Made by a program: the position numbers and the translations under genes | Notes under the pieces: model-generated | Databases searched by the model: none | Told to the model about the DNA's origin: nothing | The model's input: only the letters and a program-made list of their open reading frames with translations | Origin: Tardiphaga sp. vice304 | GTDB taxonomy: Bacteria; Pseudomonadota; Alphaproteobacteria; Rhizobiales; Xanthobacteraceae | Direction of reading: 5' to 3' | Length of the DNA: 64,000 bases | Assembly (NCBI RefSeq): GCF_007018905.1 | Contig: NZ_CP041402.1 | Span: forward strand, 2,654,001-2,718,000 | Shown: piece after piece, positions 34,601 to 45,351 of the stretch | Layout of the letters: each line of letters starts with the position of its first letter | Position numbering within the stretch: position 1 is the first letter of the stretch

Positions 34601-34815
34601 AGCGGGTTCGTCCGAAGATGATGACGGTGGTGGCGATCATGGCGGGCCTGCTGCCGATCCTGTGGAGCACCGGCACCGGCTCGGAGATCATGCAGCGCAT
34701 CGCGGTGCCGATGATCGGCGGCATGATCTCCTCGACGCTGCTGACGCTGATGGTGATCCCGGCGATCTTTGCGCTGGTGAAAGGCGCGGGGCTCAAGGTT
34801 GCGGATGAGGCGTAG
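31690..34815 (+). CDS. cusA: Efflux RND inner-membrane pump, Cu(I)/Ag(I) type (CusA-like)
   Basis: 1041 residues, usual for HME-type RND pumps, with twelve membrane segments. Proton-relay segment IAIGAMIDAAIVMIENAHKH matches CusA. Methionines expected for Cu(I)/Ag(I) transfer appear in LLYMPTTLPGIS and in KARTDMLSTGIRTPVGVKVMG, both close to E. coli CusA around its metal-site Met residues. The ATG at 31690 overlaps the adaptor stop (ATGA). A complete copy, unlike the second RND pump cut by the right window edge. No outer-membrane factor or CusRS pair follows; the next gene is dusA. Confidence 0.93.
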   Translation: MIARIISWSARNLLLVLFGTGFAAAAGIYALAHLPLDAIPDLSDTQVIVYTEYPGQAPQVIEDQVTYPLTTAMLTVPKSKVVRGFSFFGVSFVYVIFEDGTDIYWARSRVLEFLNGAAARLPAGVVPTMGPDATGVGWVYQYAIMSKELNLADARTLQDWNLKFALAKAEGVAEVASVGGFVKQYNVVLDPQRMRDLGITMPKMRDAIRASNADVGGRTVELSEFEYVIRGKGYLKSINDLGNVVLKTNNGTPVLLRDVARVELGPDERRGITELNGEGEVAGGIVLQRFGVNALDVIDNVKKRFAEIASGLPKSVEIVAVYDRSNLINAAIATLKYTLLEESVVVALVCIVFLLHVRSALVAILMLPVGVLLAFAAMKLLGIGSNIMSLGGIAIAIGAMIDAAIVMIENAHKHLERAPPGKPRVEILIEAASEVGPALFFSLLIITVSFMPIFTLESQEGRLFSPLAFTKTFAMAAAAILSVTLVPALMVLFVRGRIIPEHKNPINRFLIWVYRPVIKAVMRAKLVVVALAIAILAGSIWPASRLGTEFMPNLNEGTLLYMPTTLPGISVTKAGELLQMQDRIIRSFPEVSSVYGKAGRAATATDPAPSEMFETIINLKPKQEWRPGVNIDGLVAQMDKALQFPGVSNAWTMPIKARTDMLSTGIRTPVGVKVMGADLVELDRLARQIEQVLKVVPGTSSAYAERSLGGYYLDITPDRDGLARYGLMIQDVQDVIATALGGQIVTTTVEGRQRFGVNMRYPRDLRDSPQAIASDVLVPLPNGGAVPLGEVAKIAPTRGPTAIRTENGQLATYIYVDIRDRDLGGYVADAQRAVQASINFPAGYYVTWSGQYEYLERATARLKIVVPVTLLLIFLLLYLNFRSIAETLIVMLSLPFALVGGLWLMWALGFNLSVAVAVGFIALAGVAAETGVVMLMYLNHALAAIQAQRASEGRPLTRGDLYEAVMEGAVERVRPKMMTVVAIMAGLLPILWSTGTGSEIMQRIAVPMIGGMISSTLLTLMVIPAIFALVKGAGLKVADEA

Positions 34816-34850
34816 CGGGACGTTGCGCCGGGCAGGGCAGGAGCCTTGCG

Positions 34851-35924
34851 GTGACGGGGCGCGCGGCGTCCCGAATTCCGCTACAATGGGCTGGCAAATC
34901 GGTCGCAAGATCGCAGTTATGGTGTAAGTCATTGATCGCTAATTCAAAATTTTCCGTCGCCCCCATGATGGACTGGACCGACCGCCACTGCCGCGTGTTT
35001 CACCGGCTGATGACGCGGCAGGCGCTGCTCTATACGGAGATGCTGACCACCGGCGCGATCATTCATGGCGACCGGCAGCGGCTGCTGGGTTATGACGCGA
35101 GCGAGCATCCGGTGGCGCTGCAGCTCGGCGGTTCCGATCCGGCGCATCTCGCGGAAGCCGCGAAGATCGGAGAAGACTTTGGCTATGACGAGATCAACAT
35201 CAATGTCGGCTGCCCCTCGGATCGCGTGAAGGACGGCCGGTTCGGCGCCTGCCTGATGGCCGAGCCGGAGCTGGTGGCGCAGGGCGTCGCGGCGATGAAG
35301 GCGGCGGTGCGCGTGCCGGTCACGGTGAAATGCCGGATCGGCATCGATGACCAGGATCCCGAAGTGGCGCTCGACACGCTGGCGCGCGCGGTGGTCGCGG
35401 CCGGCGCCGACGGCCTCGTCGTGCATGCGCGAAAGGCCTGGCTGAACGGGTTGTCGCCGAAGGAGAACCGCAACATCCCGCCGCTGGATTACGACCGCGT
35501 CTATCGGCTGAAGGCGTCATTGCCGGACATGCCGGTGGTGATCAATGGCGGCATCGTTGGCGTTACGGAAGCCAAGGCGCATCTCGATCGCGTCGATGGC
35601 GTGATGCTGGGACGCGCCGCCTATCAGGAGCCGTGGCGGCTCTTGGCGGTCGATCCCGAACTGTTCGGCGAGGCAGCACCCTTTGCGTCGATGAAAGACG
35701 TGTTCGAGGCGATGATGCCGTATATCGCCGACCAGCTCGCGCAGGGCACCCGGCTGCATTCGATGACCAAGCATTTTGTCGGCGCATTCCACGGCGTGCG
35801 CGGCGCGCGCGCGTTTCGGCGCTATCTGTCGGAGAATGCCACGAAGCACGGCGCCGGCATCGAGGTGCTGCGCGAGGCGATCGCACTGGTCGAGGTCGAC
35901 GCGCTGGAAGAGGTCGCGGCTTAA
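34851..35924 (+). CDS. dusA: tRNA-dihydrouridine synthase A
   Basis: FMN/NADPH enzyme that reduces uridines of tRNA (DusA acts at positions 20/20a). DusA-type N-terminal motif SVAPMMDWTDRHCRVFHRLM, catalytic Cys in INVGCPSDRVKDGRFGACLM, HARKAWLNGLSPKENR and INGG...MLGRAAY. The start is unclear: GTG 34851 has AGGAG at 8 bases and gives 357 residues, but the first 27 residues look non-conserved; TTG 34932 gives 330 residues, nearer the family's usual length. Tail-to-tail with the next gene, overlapping by 4 bases. There is no functional link to the efflux operon upstream; dusA is a housekeeping gene. Confidence 0.92.
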   Translation: MTGRAASRIPLQWAGKSVARSQLWCKSLIANSKFSVAPMMDWTDRHCRVFHRLMTRQALLYTEMLTTGAIIHGDRQRLLGYDASEHPVALQLGGSDPAHLAEAAKIGEDFGYDEININVGCPSDRVKDGRFGACLMAEPELVAQGVAAMKAAVRVPVTVKCRIGIDDQDPEVALDTLARAVVAAGADGLVVHARKAWLNGLSPKENRNIPPLDYDRVYRLKASLPDMPVVINGGIVGVTEAKAHLDRVDGVMLGRAAYQEPWRLLAVDPELFGEAAPFASMKDVFEAMMPYIADQLAQGTRLHSMTKHFVGAFHGVRGARAFRRYLSENATKHGAGIEVLREAIALVEVDALEEVAA

Positions 35925-36433
35925 GGATATCCCCGCAGCATCAGCTTTTCCGGCCGGACTTCCCAGCTCTCCAGCCGGTCGAGGAAGCTCATGCCGAGCA
36001 GGTTGGTCTTCATCTGGCCGCGCGGCACCACCAGCGCCGGGACCGAGCGTTCGACCAGCTTGCCGACGGCCAGGCGGTCCAGCGTCAGGCGGGCAGCGCG
36101 GGTGTGGCCGGCGGCGGTTTCGACCTCGACATTGTAGACCAGCAGTTCCAAGGGCAGGCCGAGCGCCCGGGCCGTCTCCCAGGTCAGCACCACCGACGTC
36201 GCGCCGGTGTCGATTACCATCGGCGCGGTGACGCCGTTGATCGTGGCCTGCAGGCCGAACTCGCCGGTGTTGCCGCGCGGCACTTCGACGGCGCGGGGCG
36301 GCGGCGGCATCTGCTTGCGCAGCAGGTCGGAGACCAGCGCGCCGGCTTTTGAGATCTGCACCGGATCGCCATAGGCCCAGGCCGCGCCGGCGGTGGCCGC
36401 GACCAGCACGATCAGCAGCATCACCCGGCTCAA
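35921..36433 (-). CDS. Retropepsin-like aspartic protease family protein (TIGR02281 type)
   Basis: 170 residues with an N-terminal membrane anchor or signal (VMLLIVLVAATAGAAWA), a short linker and one aspartic-protease half-domain: MVIDTGATSVVLTWETA is the catalytic D-T-G motif; the family is thought to act as a dimer, like retropepsins, in the periplasm. LLGMSFLDRLESWEV is the second conserved block. It starts 10 bases after the DUF1289 gene's stop, so both may be one operon. Substrates of this group are not known. No second DTG motif is present, which fits a one-domain monomer that pairs. Confidence 0.82.
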   Translation of the reverse strand: MSRVMLLIVLVAATAGAAWAYGDPVQISKAGALVSDLLRKQMPPPPRAVEVPRGNTGEFGLQATINGVTAPMVIDTGATSVVLTWETARALGLPLELLVYNVEVETAAGHTRAARLTLDRLAVGKLVERSVPALVVPRGQMKTNLLGMSFLDRLESWEVRPEKLMLRGYP

Positions 36434-36443
36434 AGCGCACCGT

Positions 36444-36659
36444 TCAGGACGTGGCGGATTTCTTCGGGGCGTAGGTCGAGGACGGCGCTAGCCCGGCCTC
36501 CGCCATGCGCGCGTCGAGCTGCGCCATGACGGCCTGCCGCTCGGCGCTTGGCATCTTGAACCAGCTGCCGATCTCCGGGAGCGTGCGTCCGCACCCCAGA
36601 CAGAGTCTGGTCTTGGGATCGATGATGCAGACGGCGATGCACGGCGTTTCCTGGCTCAT
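36444..36659 (-). CDS. DUF1289-domain small cysteine protein
   Basis: 71 residues. Four cysteines in the DUF1289 pattern (Cys7, Cys11, Cys20, Cys23: PCIAVCIIDPKTRLCLGCGR), followed by TLPEIGSWFKMPSAERQAVM, all typical of this family; probably binds a metal ion. The ATG at 36659 (MSQETPC) gives the usual family length; the frame runs 12 codons further but without conserved sequence. Function unknown. The C-terminal tail APSSTYAPKKSATS is low-complexity and likely disordered; the gene is followed closely by the aspartic-protease-like gene. Confidence 0.82.
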   Translation of the reverse strand: MSQETPCIAVCIIDPKTRLCLGCGRTLPEIGSWFKMPSAERQAVMAQLDARMAEAGLAPSSTYAPKKSATS

Positions 36660-36702
36660 AGTTCGACAGTGAAGCGGTTTGCAGCGGTTTCGCAAGCCTT
36701 GT

Positions 36703-38304
36703 CTAAAGTCCGGTGCCGGCGCTCATGATCGGCTTGTTACGGGGACGGTGCCGTTCGTCAGCGGCATTGGCGGTGTAATCGGGCTGCAGCGGCGGGCCAT
36801 CGTCGGTCAACGGCGCCAGCGCCGACATCACGCGCTCCGGCGGGAAGGTGATGATCACCTCGGTGCCGACCCGCAGCTTGGATTTCAGCGTGAACGTGCC
36901 GCCGTGCATGTCGATCAGGCTTTTCGCGATCGGCAGGCCGAGGCCGGCGCCCTGTTCGGCGGATTTGATCGAATTCGAGCCCTGGCCGAACGAGGCCAGC
37001 ACGATCGGGATCTCGTCCTCGGCGATGCCCGAGCCGGTGTCCTTGCAGGAGAGATATTGCCCACCCGAGGCGGTCCAGCCGACCTTCAGCCAGATCTCGC
37101 CGCCCTGCGGCGTGAATTTGATCGCATTTGACAGCAGGTTCAGCACGATCTGGCGCGCCGCGCGCTCGTCGCCCCAGATCCGCGGCATGCCCAGTTCGAA
37201 AACTTCGTGGATGGTGATGCCGCGGCTGGAGGCGCGCAGCTTCAACAAATGATGGCAATCGGCGACGACATGGACCAGCGAGACGGCTTCCTCATTGAGC
37301 TCGTAGCGGCCGGCCTCGATGCGGCTGAGATCGAGGATCTCGTTGATCAGATTGAGCAGATGTACGCCGGAATTATGGATGTCGGCGGAATAGTCCTTGT
37401 AGACCGGCACCGCATGGCCGCCGAAGATCTCGCTCTTCATCACTTCGGAGAAACCGAGAATGGCGTTCAGCGGGGTGCGCAGCTCGTGGCTCATCTGCGC
37501 GAGAAAGCGCGACTTGGCGACATTGGCGGCCTCGGCGCGGTGGCGGGCTTCATCGGAGATCGCCTTGGCCTGTTCGAGTTCGCCGATCAGCGCGTCCTTT
37601 TCGGCGCGCGCTTCCAGCGTCGCCAGCGTGGTCGAGTGCAACCGGTGCGCCAGCAGCGCGAAATAGCCTTCGGCGGCGATCGCCAATGCCGCCAGCACGT
37701 AATTGTCGAGCGAGCCGCGCATCGCGAAATTGAAGGCGACGCCGAGCGTCACCGGGGCGGTGGCGGCGAAGGCGGCGATCGGCAGGCTGGCGGCCAGCAT
37801 GCTGGACACCGCGACCACCAGCAGCATCAGGAACATCATCAGCGAGTTGGAGACGAGATCGACGCCGGTCGGGTGCACCAGCACCACCGTCCAGCACATG
37901 CCGTAGAGCAGGTCGAACAGGATGAACTTCATCCGCCAGCGCCGCGCGCCCTGCGCCGAGGGCGGCTCGGCTAGGTAACGCTTGCAGGCGTGGATGATCA
38001 TGGCGTGGATGCAGAACATCCCGCAGGCCCACATCGCGGCATCGAGCGGCTGTGCCCAGAAGCCGAACAGGAAGCCGGTTCCGATCACCAGCAGCGTCAC
38101 GACGAGGGAGGCCGACAGCCGGGTCTGGGCGTATTGGCGCAGCAATTCGCGGTCGAACGCGGGCCTTGTTCCGGACGTAGACGTTAACCGGTCGCGCGCC
38201 TCTCGCACGCGCCTTTGCGCCACGCGGCGGTCGCGCACCGGCGCCTCGACCGGGCTTTCGGCCGGAAGATCGACCACTTCAGGCCTGTTGGCGGGCTTAC
38301 TCAT
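36703..38304 (-). CDS. Membrane sensor histidine kinase
   Basis: 533 residues. About six transmembrane segments (residues 60-220, e.g. LVVTLLVIGTGFLFGFWA, MMFLMLLVVAVSSMLAA) without a large periplasmic loop, a short coiled coil, then the HisKA domain with H-box FLAQMSHELRTPLNAILGFSEVM and HATPase with N-box QIVLNLLSNAIKF, G1 DTGSGIAED and G2 GAGLGLPIAKSLIDMHGGTF. The core resembles the PdhS/PleC/DivJ group that controls the cell cycle in Alphaproteobacteria, but that role is not proven. No response regulator is encoded nearby, so it is an orphan. ATG at 38304 (MSKPANRPEVV); the C-terminal tail is Pro-rich and non-conserved. Confidence 0.88.
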   Translation of the reverse strand: MSKPANRPEVVDLPAESPVEAPVRDRRVAQRRVREARDRLTSTSGTRPAFDRELLRQYAQTRLSASLVVTLLVIGTGFLFGFWAQPLDAAMWACGMFCIHAMIIHACKRYLAEPPSAQGARRWRMKFILFDLLYGMCWTVVLVHPTGVDLVSNSLMMFLMLLVVAVSSMLAASLPIAAFAATAPVTLGVAFNFAMRGSLDNYVLAALAIAAEGYFALLAHRLHSTTLATLEARAEKDALIGELEQAKAISDEARHRAEAANVAKSRFLAQMSHELRTPLNAILGFSEVMKSEIFGGHAVPVYKDYSADIHNSGVHLLNLINEILDLSRIEAGRYELNEEAVSLVHVVADCHHLLKLRASSRGITIHEVFELGMPRIWGDERAARQIVLNLLSNAIKFTPQGGEIWLKVGWTASGGQYLSCKDTGSGIAEDEIPIVLASFGQGSNSIKSAEQGAGLGLPIAKSLIDMHGGTFTLKSKLRVGTEVIITFPPERVMSALAPLTDDGPPLQPDYTANAADERHRPRNKPIMSAGTGL

Positions 38305-38472
38305 CACAACAACACAAATCCTGCACCCGGACGCGCGGGTTTTCACGGTCTCTATCAGTGCCGCACAATCATTAAGAGGTGCCTTAACAAACGCCGGATT
38401 TCAGTTAATTTTTGATGACGAATGGAAGTCAGGCGGGGCGGCAGGCCCCGCCTGAAACGTCGAGCGCCGGGC

Positions 38473-39342
38473 CTAGCGCTGCAGCCGCGCCAGCAGGCTC
38501 GACGTATCCCAGCGCTTGCCGCCCATCGTCTCGACTTCCGAGTAGAAGTTGTCGACCACGGCCGTGACCGGCAGGCTGGCGCCGTTGCGGCGGGCCTCCG
38601 CCAAGCAGATCGAAAGGTCCTTTCGCATCCACTCGACCGCGAAGCCGAAATCGAACTTGCCGTCGTTCATGGTCTTGTAGCGGTTCTCCATCTGCCAGGA
38701 TTGCGCGGCACCCTTCGAGATCACCTCGACCACGGCATTGACGTCGAGCCCGGCCTTCTTGGCGAAATGAATGCCCTCGGACAGAGCCTCGACGAGGCCC
38801 GCGATGCAGATCTGGTTGACCATCTTGGTGAGCTGGCCGGAGCCGGCGGGGCCGAGCAGCTTCTGCATCTTGGCGTAGGATTCGATGACCGGGGCGGCCT
38901 TGGCATAGGCGGCGTCGGTTCCGCCGCACATCACGGTCAGCGCGCCGTTCTCCGCACCGGCCTGGCCGCCGGACACCGGGGCGTCGATGAAGTGGAACCC
39001 GGCCTTGGTCGCGGCGGCGTCGAGTTCGCGGGCGACCTCGGCGGAGGCGGTGGTGTGATCGACGAAGATCGCGCCCTTGGCCATGCCGGCAAAGGCGCCG
39101 TCCGGCCCGATGGTCACGGCGCGCAAATCATCGTCATTGCCGACGCAGGCCATGACGAAATCCTGGCCTTCGGCGGCGGCCTTAGGGGTTGGTGCGGTAT
39201 TGCCGCCGAATTTGTCCGCCCACGCCTTGGCCTTGGCCGAATTGCGGTTGTAGACGGTGACGTCGTGCTTGCCCTTGGCCACCAGGTGACCCGCCATCGG
39301 GAAACCCATGACGCCGAGACCGATGAAAGCAATTTTGGCCAT
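38473..39342 (-). CDS. NAD(P)-dependent beta-hydroxyacid dehydrogenase (3-hydroxyisobutyrate dehydrogenase family)
   Basis: 289 residues. N-terminal Rossmann motif IGLGVMGFPMAGHL, substrate motif DAPVSGGQAGAENG, catalytic Lys in GSGQLTKMVNQI and a C-terminal helical domain. The family includes 3-hydroxyisobutyrate, tartronate semialdehyde and succinate semialdehyde reductases, so the acid cannot be named. ATG at 39342 after AAAGGG. Divergent from mrp. A glyoxylate-related role would fit the oxalate genes, but those are 35 kb away and this is speculation. YNRNSAKAKAW after strand two suggests NADP(H) preference (Arg after the second strand; inference). Confidence 0.88.
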   Translation of the reverse strand: MAKIAFIGLGVMGFPMAGHLVAKGKHDVTVYNRNSAKAKAWADKFGGNTAPTPKAAAEGQDFVMACVGNDDDLRAVTIGPDGAFAGMAKGAIFVDHTTASAEVARELDAAATKAGFHFIDAPVSGGQAGAENGALTVMCGGTDAAYAKAAPVIESYAKMQKLLGPAGSGQLTKMVNQICIAGLVEALSEGIHFAKKAGLDVNAVVEVISKGAAQSWQMENRYKTMNDGKFDFGFAVEWMRKDLSICLAEARRNGASLPVTAVVDNFYSEVETMGGKRWDTSSLLARLQR

Positions 39343-39591
39343 GTCCGTGCCCTTTGATATGTCGGCTTGAGCGCCGAACGTGCTGTGGGGAGAGGGGAGG
39401 GCGCCTTCGCTACCGAAGGCTGCGGGGAGTTCGAGCGGCAGCATAGAGGCTGAAGTCGGTGCCGCAAGTCCCGACCGCATGACGTGGTGCGATGCAGCAT
39501 AATGGCCGTCCGGCCGCGCGAGAATGAGCATGCACTCGGCACCGAATAGCTCTATGTCTCCGGTGTGAAATCGACGGCCGGGAGAGTTCCA

Positions 39592-40728
39592 GTGAGCGTG
39601 ACAAAACAGCAGGTTCTAGACGGTCTGGCCAAGGTGATGTCGCCGCGCGGCGTGGCGCTGCCGCAGGCCAATGTGCTGTCGGAGATTGCCGTGACGGACG
39701 GCAAGGTCATGTTCTCGATCAATGTCGATGCCGCCGAAGCTCGCGCCTGGGAGAGCGTGCGGGCCCAGGCCGAGGCCGCCGTGCGCGCGGTTCCTGGCGT
39801 CACCGGCGCGATGGTCGCGCTGACCGCCGAGCGCAAGCCCGGCGCCGCCGCGCCGGCGCCGCACAGCCACGCCCCCAAGCCCGGCGTGCAGCCGGTGTCG
39901 GCGCATCGTCCGCCGGCCAATCCGAACGGTTCGCCGATGGCTCAGCAGGCCGTGATCCCCGGCATCGCCTCGATCATCGCGGTGGCGTCCGGCAAGGGCG
40001 GTGTCGGCAAGTCGACCACCTCGCTCAACCTCGCGCTTGGGCTGCGTGATCTCGGGCTTCGCGTCGGTCTGCTGGATGCCGACATCTACGGCCCCTCGGT
40101 GCCGCGGCTCACCGGCATTCGCGACAAGCCGGTTCTCAACGATGATCGCAAGATGATCCCGATCGCGAAATTCGGTCTGTCGATCATGTCGATTGGCTTC
40201 CTGGTCGAGGAAGAGACCGCGATGATCTGGCGCGGCCCGATGGTGATGTCGGCGATCACCCAGATGCTGCGCGATGTCGCCTGGGGCACGCTCGACGTGC
40301 TGGTCGTCGACATGCCGCCCGGCACCGGCGACGCGCAGCTCACGCTGGCGCAGAACGTGCCGCTGAAAGGCGCGGTGATCGTTTCGACGCCGCAGGACCT
40401 GGCGCTGATCGATGCCCGCCGGGGACTTGCGATGTTTACCAAGGTCAACGTGCCGGTGCTCGGGATCATCGAGAACATGAGCTATTTCCAGTGCCCGGAA
40501 TGCGGCACGCGTTCCGACATCTTCGGCCACGGCGGCGCGCGGCACGAGGCCGAGCGGCTCGGCGTGCCGTTCCTCGGCGAGGTGCCGCTGCACATGTCGA
40601 TCCGCGCGATGTCGGACGCCGGCACTCCGGTCGTGAACAGCGAGCCGGACGGTCCGCATGCTGCGATCTACCGCTCCATCGCGGCCCAGGTGCGCGACCA
40701 GTTGCAGGGTGTCACCGCCGCCGCCTGA
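39592..40728 (+). CDS. mrp: Mrp/ApbC-family iron-sulfur cluster carrier ATPase
   Basis: 378 residues. N-terminal MIP18/FeS-assembly P-like domain (about 1-85), an Ala/Pro linker, then the deviant P-loop ATPase: ASGKGGVGKSTTSLNLALGL, DADIYGPSVPRL, VDMPPGTGDAQLTL. The CxxC of the carrier site is present in YFQCPECGTRSDIFG. It transfers Fe-S clusters to apo-enzymes in the cytosol. Start GTG 39592 with GGGAG at 8 bases; another GTG is two codons later. Single gene. The molybdenum hydroxylase and MoaA in this window are Fe-S clients in principle, but no direct link is visible. Confidence 0.93.
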   Translation: MSVTKQQVLDGLAKVMSPRGVALPQANVLSEIAVTDGKVMFSINVDAAEARAWESVRAQAEAAVRAVPGVTGAMVALTAERKPGAAAPAPHSHAPKPGVQPVSAHRPPANPNGSPMAQQAVIPGIASIIAVASGKGGVGKSTTSLNLALGLRDLGLRVGLLDADIYGPSVPRLTGIRDKPVLNDDRKMIPIAKFGLSIMSIGFLVEEETAMIWRGPMVMSAITQMLRDVAWGTLDVLVVDMPPGTGDAQLTLAQNVPLKGAVIVSTPQDLALIDARRGLAMFTKVNVPVLGIIENMSYFQCPECGTRSDIFGHGGARHEAERLGVPFLGEVPLHMSIRAMSDAGTPVVNSEPDGPHAAIYRSIAAQVRDQLQGVTAAA

Positions 40729-40936
40729 TCCGGTACTCCACAAGCCCTTGTCGTGTATGCCGCATAGAACTTTCGTTTAATTGGGGCTGCGAGGGTGCAT
40801 GCCGCGTTTTCCGCGGCCGACGATCCATGCTACAGACCCCTCCTACCAGAGCGTCTTCGGCTGAATCGCACGATGATTGAGCCGCTGAACATGCTCCCGG
40901 GGATTTAGGGAAGAACGTCTGCAACAGGAGAGTTGA

Positions 40937-43279
<2,343 letters not shown>

Positions 43280-43299
43280 GCAAGGCTGTGCGAGATTGG

Positions 43300-43330
43300 A
43301 GCCCGGCCTTCGAAAGAAGGCCGGGCTTTT
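43300..43330 (+). terminator. Rho-independent terminator after TRAP receptor paralogue 2
   Basis: 12-bp perfect stem (AGCCCGGCCTTC/GAAGGCCGGGCT), loop GAAA, four Ts, 21 bases after the stop codon. Confidence 0.9.
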
Positions 43331-43399
43331 CGTTGCTGTTGTGTATCGTCGCGGGCCAGCTCCGAATCCGCTAAGGCATCGTCAAAGGGAGCCCACGCC

Positions 43400-44140
43400 A
43401 TGACCGAATCCGAAATCGAAACCGCAGCGCAGCTGCTCGCCGAGGCACGTCGGAGCGGGGTTCTGATCGATGCGCTGCCGGTGGTGCCGTCGTCGGTGGC
43501 CGAGGCGCATGCGATCCAGGATCGGGTTGCTGCGCTTATCGGCCAGCAAGTGGGCGGCTTCAAGATAGGCGGCGCGCCGGGCGAACCGACGCGCGGGCTG
43601 ATCTTTGCGCCGATGATCCGCCCGAGCCCGGCGCAGATGTCCGAGGCCGAGGTGCCGCATCTCGGCGTCGAGGGCGAGATCGCCTTCCGTTTTACCCGAG
43701 ATCTGCCAGCCGCCGACCGGCCGTACACGCGCGGACAGGTGGCGCAGTCCGTTGCGGTATCGCCGGCCATCGAGATCGTGTCGGGCCGTTATCGCGACCC
43801 GCGCGGCCGGCCGGGTCTGGAGCAGCTTGCCGACTGCACCATCAATGGCGGGCTGGTGTTCGGCGAGGAGATCGCCGACTGGTCGCATCTCGATCTGCCG
43901 AACCTGCGCATCACCATGCTGGTGAACGGCGAGCAGGTTTTCCAAAAGCGGGGTGGCCATCCAACCGGAGATCCGCTCGCCGCTGCGGTCACGCTCGCCA
44001 ACATGTTGCCGGATGGCGTCAAGGCCGGCCAGATCGTCACCACCGGCAGCTGGACCGGCATGGACTTCCTCAAGCCCGACGATCACTGCCTGGTGCGGTT
44101 CGACGGGCTGGGCGAAGCCGAAGTGGTGTTCGACGGCTAG
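43400..44140 (+). CDS. 2-keto-4-pentenoate hydratase/fumarylacetoacetate hydrolase-family protein
   Basis: 246 residues, MhpD/DmpE-like. Metal-site acids are visible in LGVEGEIAFRF (E-x-E) and in the later acid positions; VSGRYRDP and NGGLVFGE follow the family pattern. Such enzymes hydrate 2-hydroxypentadienoate in meta-cleavage of catechols, or decarboxylate 4-oxalocrotonate. No ring-cleavage dioxygenase is adjacent, so the pathway is open. ATG at 43400, with a GGGAG about 8 bases upstream. It lies next to the TRAP receptors; if those bind aromatic acids this would be a matching catabolic step (inference). Confidence 0.85.
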   Translation: MTESEIETAAQLLAEARRSGVLIDALPVVPSSVAEAHAIQDRVAALIGQQVGGFKIGGAPGEPTRGLIFAPMIRPSPAQMSEAEVPHLGVEGEIAFRFTRDLPAADRPYTRGQVAQSVAVSPAIEIVSGRYRDPRGRPGLEQLADCTINGGLVFGEEIADWSHLDLPNLRITMLVNGEQVFQKRGGHPTGDPLAAAVTLANMLPDGVKAGQIVTTGSWTGMDFLKPDDHCLVRFDGLGEAEVVFDG

Positions 44141-44153
44141 GCTGGCCGCCCGA

Positions 44154-45338
44154 TCATTCGCCCGGCACGAGGCGCCCGATGGCGGGCCGCTTCTGCGGGC
44201 GGAGCTTTCGCCGCGACAGATACAGCAGAAACCCGGTGACCATGAACAACGGCATCAGCGCGGCGGCGAGCATGAACAGTAGCTTGCCGGGCCATCCAAG
44301 GATGCTGCCGCGGTGGATATCCAGCACGCGCGCCAGCACCCGCTCGCCCAGCGTCTTGTCGGCATAAATTTCCGCCGACACCAACCGGCCCGATGCCGCA
44401 TCGATGCGAAGTTCGTCGCGGCCTTCGTCGCCGGCATTGCGGACCCAGGACCGGATCCGCACGATCGTGCCGGCGCCGTTTGGAAGCTGCAACTGCGCGC
44501 GCTCGTAACGGTGGCCCTGTTCGCGCAGAAATACCGACCAGGCCCGGTCGAGCGATGGCGGCGCCGCGTCGCCGGGGCGGTCGCGCATCGCGCCTTTCGG
44601 CTTCATTCTGGTTTCGGCAACCAATGGGCGAGCCAACAGCCATGTCGCGGCGTCGCGGTACCCGTCGAAGGAATACCACAGGCCGGTCAGCGCCATCACC
44701 AGATAGATCGGCAACAGCCATGTCGCGACGACGGAATGCAGCGACCAGTGAAAGCTGCGGCCCTGCAAAGCGAGGTTCGGCTTTAGCCATGTTCTGATGC
44801 TGCGCGCCCGGCGCGGCCATCGCAACACGAGGCCGGAGATCAACAACACCGCAAGGCCGATGGCGGCGATGCCGGTGATCTGTCTGCCATAGCCCTTGCC
44901 GTCGCCGGGGATGAGCAGCCAGCGGTGCAACTGGCGCACCGTGGCAAAGAACTGCTCGCCGCGCGGTGCCCCGAGCACGCGGCCGTCATAGGGATCGACA
45001 TAGATCGATGCGGGACGGGCGCCATCGTCGTCGCGCGCAAAGCGGATGCGCGTCGCCGCCGAAGCATCGATCGACATGGTCAGGCCGGAAACCTTGCCGA
45101 GTTCCGGCGTGGACTGTAGCCGCGCGACCAGTTGCTCCGGCGTCAGCCGTGGCGCCTGACGCGGCTCGACCTGCATGATCCCCGCGTTCAGGGCGTTCCC
45201 GATCTCGTCTTCGAAGCTCATGATCGCGCCGGTCAATCCGATCAACGACAGCACCAGTCCGACGGCAAGGCCGATCAGCGAATGCACCTGCAGCAGCGCG
45301 GCCTTGACGGGTCGTTTATGCGTTGAAGGGATGAACAT
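44154..45338 (-). CDS. PepSY-associated membrane protein (PiuB/FecR-region type)
   Basis: 394 residues, four transmembrane segments: LIGLAVGLVLSLIGLTGAIMSF near the N-terminus, GIAAIGLAVLLISGLVLRW, LLPIYLVMALTGLWYSF and LLFMLAAALMPLFMVTGFLLYLSRR at the end. Two periplasmic PepSY-like parts lie between (DPYDGRVLG and DAASGRLVSAEIYADK), with conserved His in HSLIGL, LHRWLLIPG, HSVV and DIHRGSILG that may bind heme. Such proteins are found beside TonB-dependent siderophore receptors and may reduce ferric siderophores. Here the gene upstream is only a short relic of such a receptor, so its partner seems lost. Confidence 0.85.
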   Translation of the reverse strand: MFIPSTHKRPVKAALLQVHSLIGLAVGLVLSLIGLTGAIMSFEDEIGNALNAGIMQVEPRQAPRLTPEQLVARLQSTPELGKVSGLTMSIDASAATRIRFARDDDGARPASIYVDPYDGRVLGAPRGEQFFATVRQLHRWLLIPGDGKGYGRQITGIAAIGLAVLLISGLVLRWPRRARSIRTWLKPNLALQGRSFHWSLHSVVATWLLPIYLVMALTGLWYSFDGYRDAATWLLARPLVAETRMKPKGAMRDRPGDAAPPSLDRAWSVFLREQGHRYERAQLQLPNGAGTIVRIRSWVRNAGDEGRDELRIDAASGRLVSAEIYADKTLGERVLARVLDIHRGSILGWPGKLLFMLAAALMPLFMVTGFLLYLSRRKLRPQKRPAIGRLVPGE

Positions 45339-45351
45339 TCGAAGTCGTGCC

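Noticed and set aside
31567..34932. Very long open frame on the minus strand across cusA (over 1100 codons)
   Set aside because: It is antisense to a perfect CusA match, rich in His/Arg/Asp/Ala as expected from the complement of high-GC coding sequence, and has no recognisable domain.
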